Shown here one piece after another: positions 61,464 to 64,000 of a DNA stretch of 64,000 nucleotides. Location of the stretch: contig OZ240681.1 of the NCBI GenBank assembly GCA_965199165.1, forward strand, positions 4,216,001 through 4,280,000, in the 5' to 3' direction. Numbering within the stretch: position 1 is the first letter of the stretch; every line of letters starts with the position of its first letter. The position numbers and the translations under genes were made by a program. A model generated the notes under the pieces. It worked only from the letters and a program-made list of their open reading frames with translations, did no database searches and was not told where the DNA came from. Source of the stretch: LMUY01 sp965199165. GTDB taxonomy: Bacteria; Pseudomonadota; Alphaproteobacteria; Acetobacterales; Acetobacteraceae.

Positions 61464-62070
61464 CTCTGCCGTCTCCCTGAGCATTACCGACGGACTTCGA
61501 CCTGAATCCGCCGATGTAACGTCGCCGTTGAGCCGATACCGCTGCTTCGGCGTGGGTCAAGCAGCCCCAACGCTCTCACAGGGCTCCGCCGGGAACTGCC
61601 ATAGGTAGCTGTATTGCGGCTGCAGACGAGGCTGTCCAGTCTAGCCATCGGCAGCAGCTTGCCAGCCGATATTGTCCAGGCTCTCCATAACTACCCAGGG
61701 AGAGATCAAAGCCGCGGGTTGAACCCTCGCACCATGCTGCCGATTTCCTTGCTGACCCGACGAGCCAGCACGCGAACTTCAGCAAAATTGAGCCAGAGCC
61801 CCATTTGCGAGCCGTTTGACATCCGGCCGCCGGGCGCGATCCGCAGGATCCCGGCGGAAGCCGACTGCGGGCTCCCGGCGGGTTGCGACCACATGCGCCG
61901 GTTCCCTGGCACGGCCCATCAGCCCAGCGTGAGCTACTGGTGTTTCCTCGTTATCTGCAGGTCGGCCATCGGTGCCAGCGCATCCGCCAGGCGGCTTCTG
62001 CACAGGCTCACGGCGTTGCTGGCGTCCGCCGTCGCAGCGCCGCCTCTGAAGGGACGGGCGGAAACAGACG
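61464..62070. other. Gene-poor stretch
   Basis: No supported gene. A short minus-strand frame ends with VLARRVSKEIGSMVRGFNPR near 61710 and reads like a fragment of a real protein, but it is only about 35 codons with an ATG in its middle. The rest looks like decayed DNA. Confidence 0.3.
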
Positions 62071-62205
62071 ATGAGGACGCCGGACGAGGTGTCGACGATG
62101 CAGCGGCTTCACGAGCCGGGCTGTGGCACGCGGCGGATTGCAGCGCAGGTTGGATGAAATCGCGAGACGGTGCAGCGGTATCTGGCGCTCCTACGGCCTG
62201 CCACT
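62071..62205 (+). pseudogene. N-terminal fragment of a second IS21-type istA
   Basis: Reads MRTPDEVSTMQRLHEPGCGT, RRIAAQVG, then a TGA and NRETVQRYLALL, which corresponds to the N-terminal helix-turn-helix of another IstA subgroup. Only about 45 codons remain, with the stop inside. It is on the opposite strand to the istA pseudogene at 59-60 kb and belongs to a different element. Confidence 0.55.
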
Positions 62206-62676
62206 GGTGCCTCAACAACGTCTGCGGCGGATAGCGTCCGTGCTCGTGTTGCATTTTCGCTGATCGAAACGGGGTAGGCGGAGGTGGTCATCGGATCGGC
62301 TGGCTAAGGTGGAGTTGCGAAGCTTCAACCTGAACCGACGAGGACCCAAAGAAGCTCCTGCGCCATCTACGCCGCCTGCAGGAGCCACTTGCATTGCGTG
62401 CAGTAGGAGATGGTGATCCAGGCTCCAGCCTGCGGACTGACTAAACCGTCGACTACGCCCCGGTAGAGGGAACCAGGCAATCTCAACCCGACCGAAGCTG
62501 GCGGCATAATCGGAACCAGGGAGTAGCTTATCTTCGCCGCCAACTTGTCCAGCCAACCGGGGCCACCTTAAACCAAGAAGCTCAGCTAGCTAGACGCCTG
62601 GAGCGGCTGTGCTCATGGACATCAAGCCGGAACATGTGCGTCCATGCGGGGACTTCACGGTGAAGAGGCTGACCGA
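62206..62676. other. Decayed stretch following the istA fragment
   Basis: No coherent frame longer than about 40 codons. The last 60 bases contain the ribosome-binding region of the next gene (AAGAGG). Confidence 0.3.
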
Positions 62677-63309
62677 ATGGACCGACTGAAAATGCTTGCC
62701 AAAATACTGGGTAAGTCGTTCGAAATGAAGCTTGAACGACTGGAAAAGGCATTCGCTTCGGCGAGTTCTTCGTTCTACGCCGAACTGAGAGCGGTCAAGA
62801 AAGCGCACGACGCCTTTCAGATTAAGGTCGATGCGGGAACAGCAAAATGGGAGGAGACCACCGACGACGGCGACCGCTATGACTATGGCGACGAGCTTTC
62901 CGAGCGCAGGGATGACGCGGAGGAGGCTCTACTCACACTGCGGAAGGCATTCACCTTCCTGATCTATCATCAGTGGGAGCGGCTGGCGCAGCACTGGGGC
63001 AAACTCGGGAAGTCGCCGAACCACGAGGATCTGGTCAAGGCCATGAAGGCGGCGGCGGTGCCGTTGGACGAACCTGGTCTCGAGATACTGAGGCTGCTCG
63101 TGAACACACTCAAGCACAACAGCAGTAAGTATGGACCGCCGCTTTATCGGGCCCGCCCGGACCTGTTTAAAGCCGGGTTCGTCCCGGATGAGATCAATCC
63201 TGTTACAGGCACGAAGCTCACCAGCAACAGCTGGTCGGACCAGATCGAACTCTCAGACGCGAACATCGACGCGTTCATCGAGATCGTTAGAAATTCGGCG
63301 CCAACCTGA
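62677..63309 (+). CDS. Hypothetical helical protein with KHN motif
   Basis: A 210-residue soluble protein. The N-terminal 60 residues form an alpha-helical coiled region (FEMKLERLEKAFASASSSFY), then an acidic stretch (EETTDDGDRYDYGDELSERR) and a helical core with FLIYHQWERLAQHWGKLGKS. Near residue 150 is LLVNTLKHNSSKYGPPLY; an xNxxKHN/H motif in a helical setting is seen in HEPN-like ribonuclease folds, but the classical RxxxxH is not evident, so this remains a suggestion. Start ATG has AAGAGG nine bases upstream. The gene lies in a field of decayed mobile DNA. Confidence 0.65.
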   Translation: MDRLKMLAKILGKSFEMKLERLEKAFASASSSFYAELRAVKKAHDAFQIKVDAGTAKWEETTDDGDRYDYGDELSERRDDAEEALLTLRKAFTFLIYHQWERLAQHWGKLGKSPNHEDLVKAMKAAAVPLDEPGLEILRLLVNTLKHNSSKYGPPLYRARPDLFKAGFVPDEINPVTGTKLTSNSWSDQIELSDANIDAFIEIVRNSAPT

Positions 63310-63310
63310 C

Positions 63311-63530
63311 CTAAATTTTGGGAACGCCAGAGATCCGCTGCGCCACAGCTTTCGCCACCTGCTTGGACGCCCAATGTGCCTTGCGGATGGCAGCCAGACC
63401 GAGGAAGGAGCGCGGGGGGGATGACGTCGTTGCCCATCTCCTGGACCACGCATTGCCTCGCCTAATGCGGCGATGCCAAAGCGGAGGAACGGGTGCAGAG
63501 GGTGGTCCCCCTTGGGGGTCACCTCGCTCG
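63311..63530 (-). pseudogene. Frameshifted remnant of an unknown protein
   Basis: Three successive frames on the minus strand read PLHPFLRFGIAALGEAMR, then VVQEMGNDVIPPA, then FLGLAAIRKAHWASKQVAKA and VAQRISGVPKI before a TAG. Together they give one continuous protein-like tail of about 70 residues broken by two frameshifts. Family not recognised. Confidence 0.4.
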
Positions 63531-64000
63531 AGCCGTCCGACACGAGCTACATCGCCGCCCGGATGGGCATTGCGGAGACGCTGACCAAGGTCGAGCCGGA
63601 TGGCCGGGTCACCGGCGGCGTTTTCGACAGCTGGACCGCGTCCGACGACAAGCTGTCATGGTGCTTCTACATCGCCGTAGGGCCGCTTCTTCATGGTGGC
63701 ACGCCGATCACCGCGGACATCGTCAAGGCAGACTTCGACCGCTGCATCCCTGGTGCGGCATCGCTCAAGACCGTCCCGATCGCCTCGGTGACGGCAGAAG
63801 GCGACACGGTGGAGATTGCGACGAAGACACCGTTCTCCCCCTACCATCGTTCCTGACGGACTGGGGGTGGATCGTCCTCGCCCCCGCCTCGTTCGGCCCC
63901 GACGGCACGGCTCTTGCCTAAATTGGCACTGGGCCCACCGCGTCGTGCGGCAAGAGAGGGACAGGGGCTAGCTAGAGCTGGAGGCGGTGCCGACTGCGCG
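63515..64000 (+). pseudogene. Fragment of an ABC-transporter substrate-binding protein (NikA/DppA type)
   Basis: Begins inside the domain, VTSLEPSDTSYIAARMGIAE, and continues TLTKVEPDGRVTGGVFDSW, GGTPITADIVKADFDRCIPG and VTAEGDTVEIATKTPF, typical of family 5 peptide/nickel-binding proteins (VxAEdVvfsleR region). At about 63840 the frame shifts (FLTDWGWIVLAPASFGPDGT), and another shift brings KIGTGP near 63925. No signal peptide or start is present. It runs to the window edge. Confidence 0.6.

Overview
The window is high-GC DNA (except one AT-rich block) with tightly packed operons. Its gene content points to an alphaproteobacterium: a GTTC-N7-GTTC SOS box, DnaE2, split LigD enzymes, SorAB-type sulfite dehydrogenase and IS21-family debris. 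Acetobacteraceae or Methylobacteriaceae-like organisms fit, but I cannot fix the genus. I recognise no rRNA, tRNA, CRISPR array or replication origin. The mixture of repair genes, defence genes, broken mobile elements and truncated genes suggests an accessory region such as a large plasmid or genomic island.

Layout. 1-3.2 kb: a large partial gene, perhaps a recombinase, a decayed SRAP fragment and a DGQHR-motif protein. 3.7-5.3 kb: dinB (Pol IV) enclosed by precisely symmetric ends, each with three 21-bp repeats, which looks like a transposase-less transposon carrying a polymerase. 5.3-8.4 kb: a YedK/SRAP protein, a small hydrolase, a small conserved protein and a stand-alone LigD polymerase domain. 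8.5-16.2 kb: an operon of a non-retron reverse transcriptase with an AddB-like and an AddA-like nuclease/helicase, which I consider the best candidate for an undescribed system. 16.2-24.8 kb, opposite strand: XRE regulator, RmuC, a small ORF, an 1851-residue DUF4011-type helicase/nuclease and an HNH nuclease. 24.9-31.7 kb: secreted and membrane hypotheticals, a methyltransferase-HNH fusion, LysE, an ATP-dependent DNA ligase matching the ligase half of LigD, and small proteins. 31.7-35.6 kb: a LexA box, a small protein and dnaE2, without imuA/imuB nearby.

35.7-39.1 kb is an AT-rich three-gene cassette (membrane protein, P-loop GTPase-like protein, tail-anchored protein) that I cannot assign to a named system; it is the second candidate novel system. 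39.4-40.2 kb: a second SRAP gene and a patatin remnant. 40.7-49.0 kb: a sulfur-oxyanion module with a YeiH-type exporter, ClC channel, two sulfite-oxidase-fold molybdoenzymes, a cytochrome c, a DUF305 protein, a beta-propeller and a LysR regulator. 49.2-53.4 kb: RpiR regulator, three small-to-medium membrane proteins and a ChrA transporter. 53.8-58.8 kb: a complete QatABCD anti-phage operon that abuts a truncated SRAP gene. 58.9-64.0 kb: IS21 istA pseudogene and repeats, two intact hypotheticals and several decayed genes.

The main themes are DNA damage tolerance and repair (Pol IV, DnaE2, SRAP, LigD polymerase and ligase, AddAB-like enzymes), antiviral defence (RT operon, DUF4011 operon, GTPase cassette, Qat) and sulfite detoxification. 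Coordinates of starts were chosen by hand from Shine-Dalgarno-like sequences, overlaps and family N-termini; no database search was possible.
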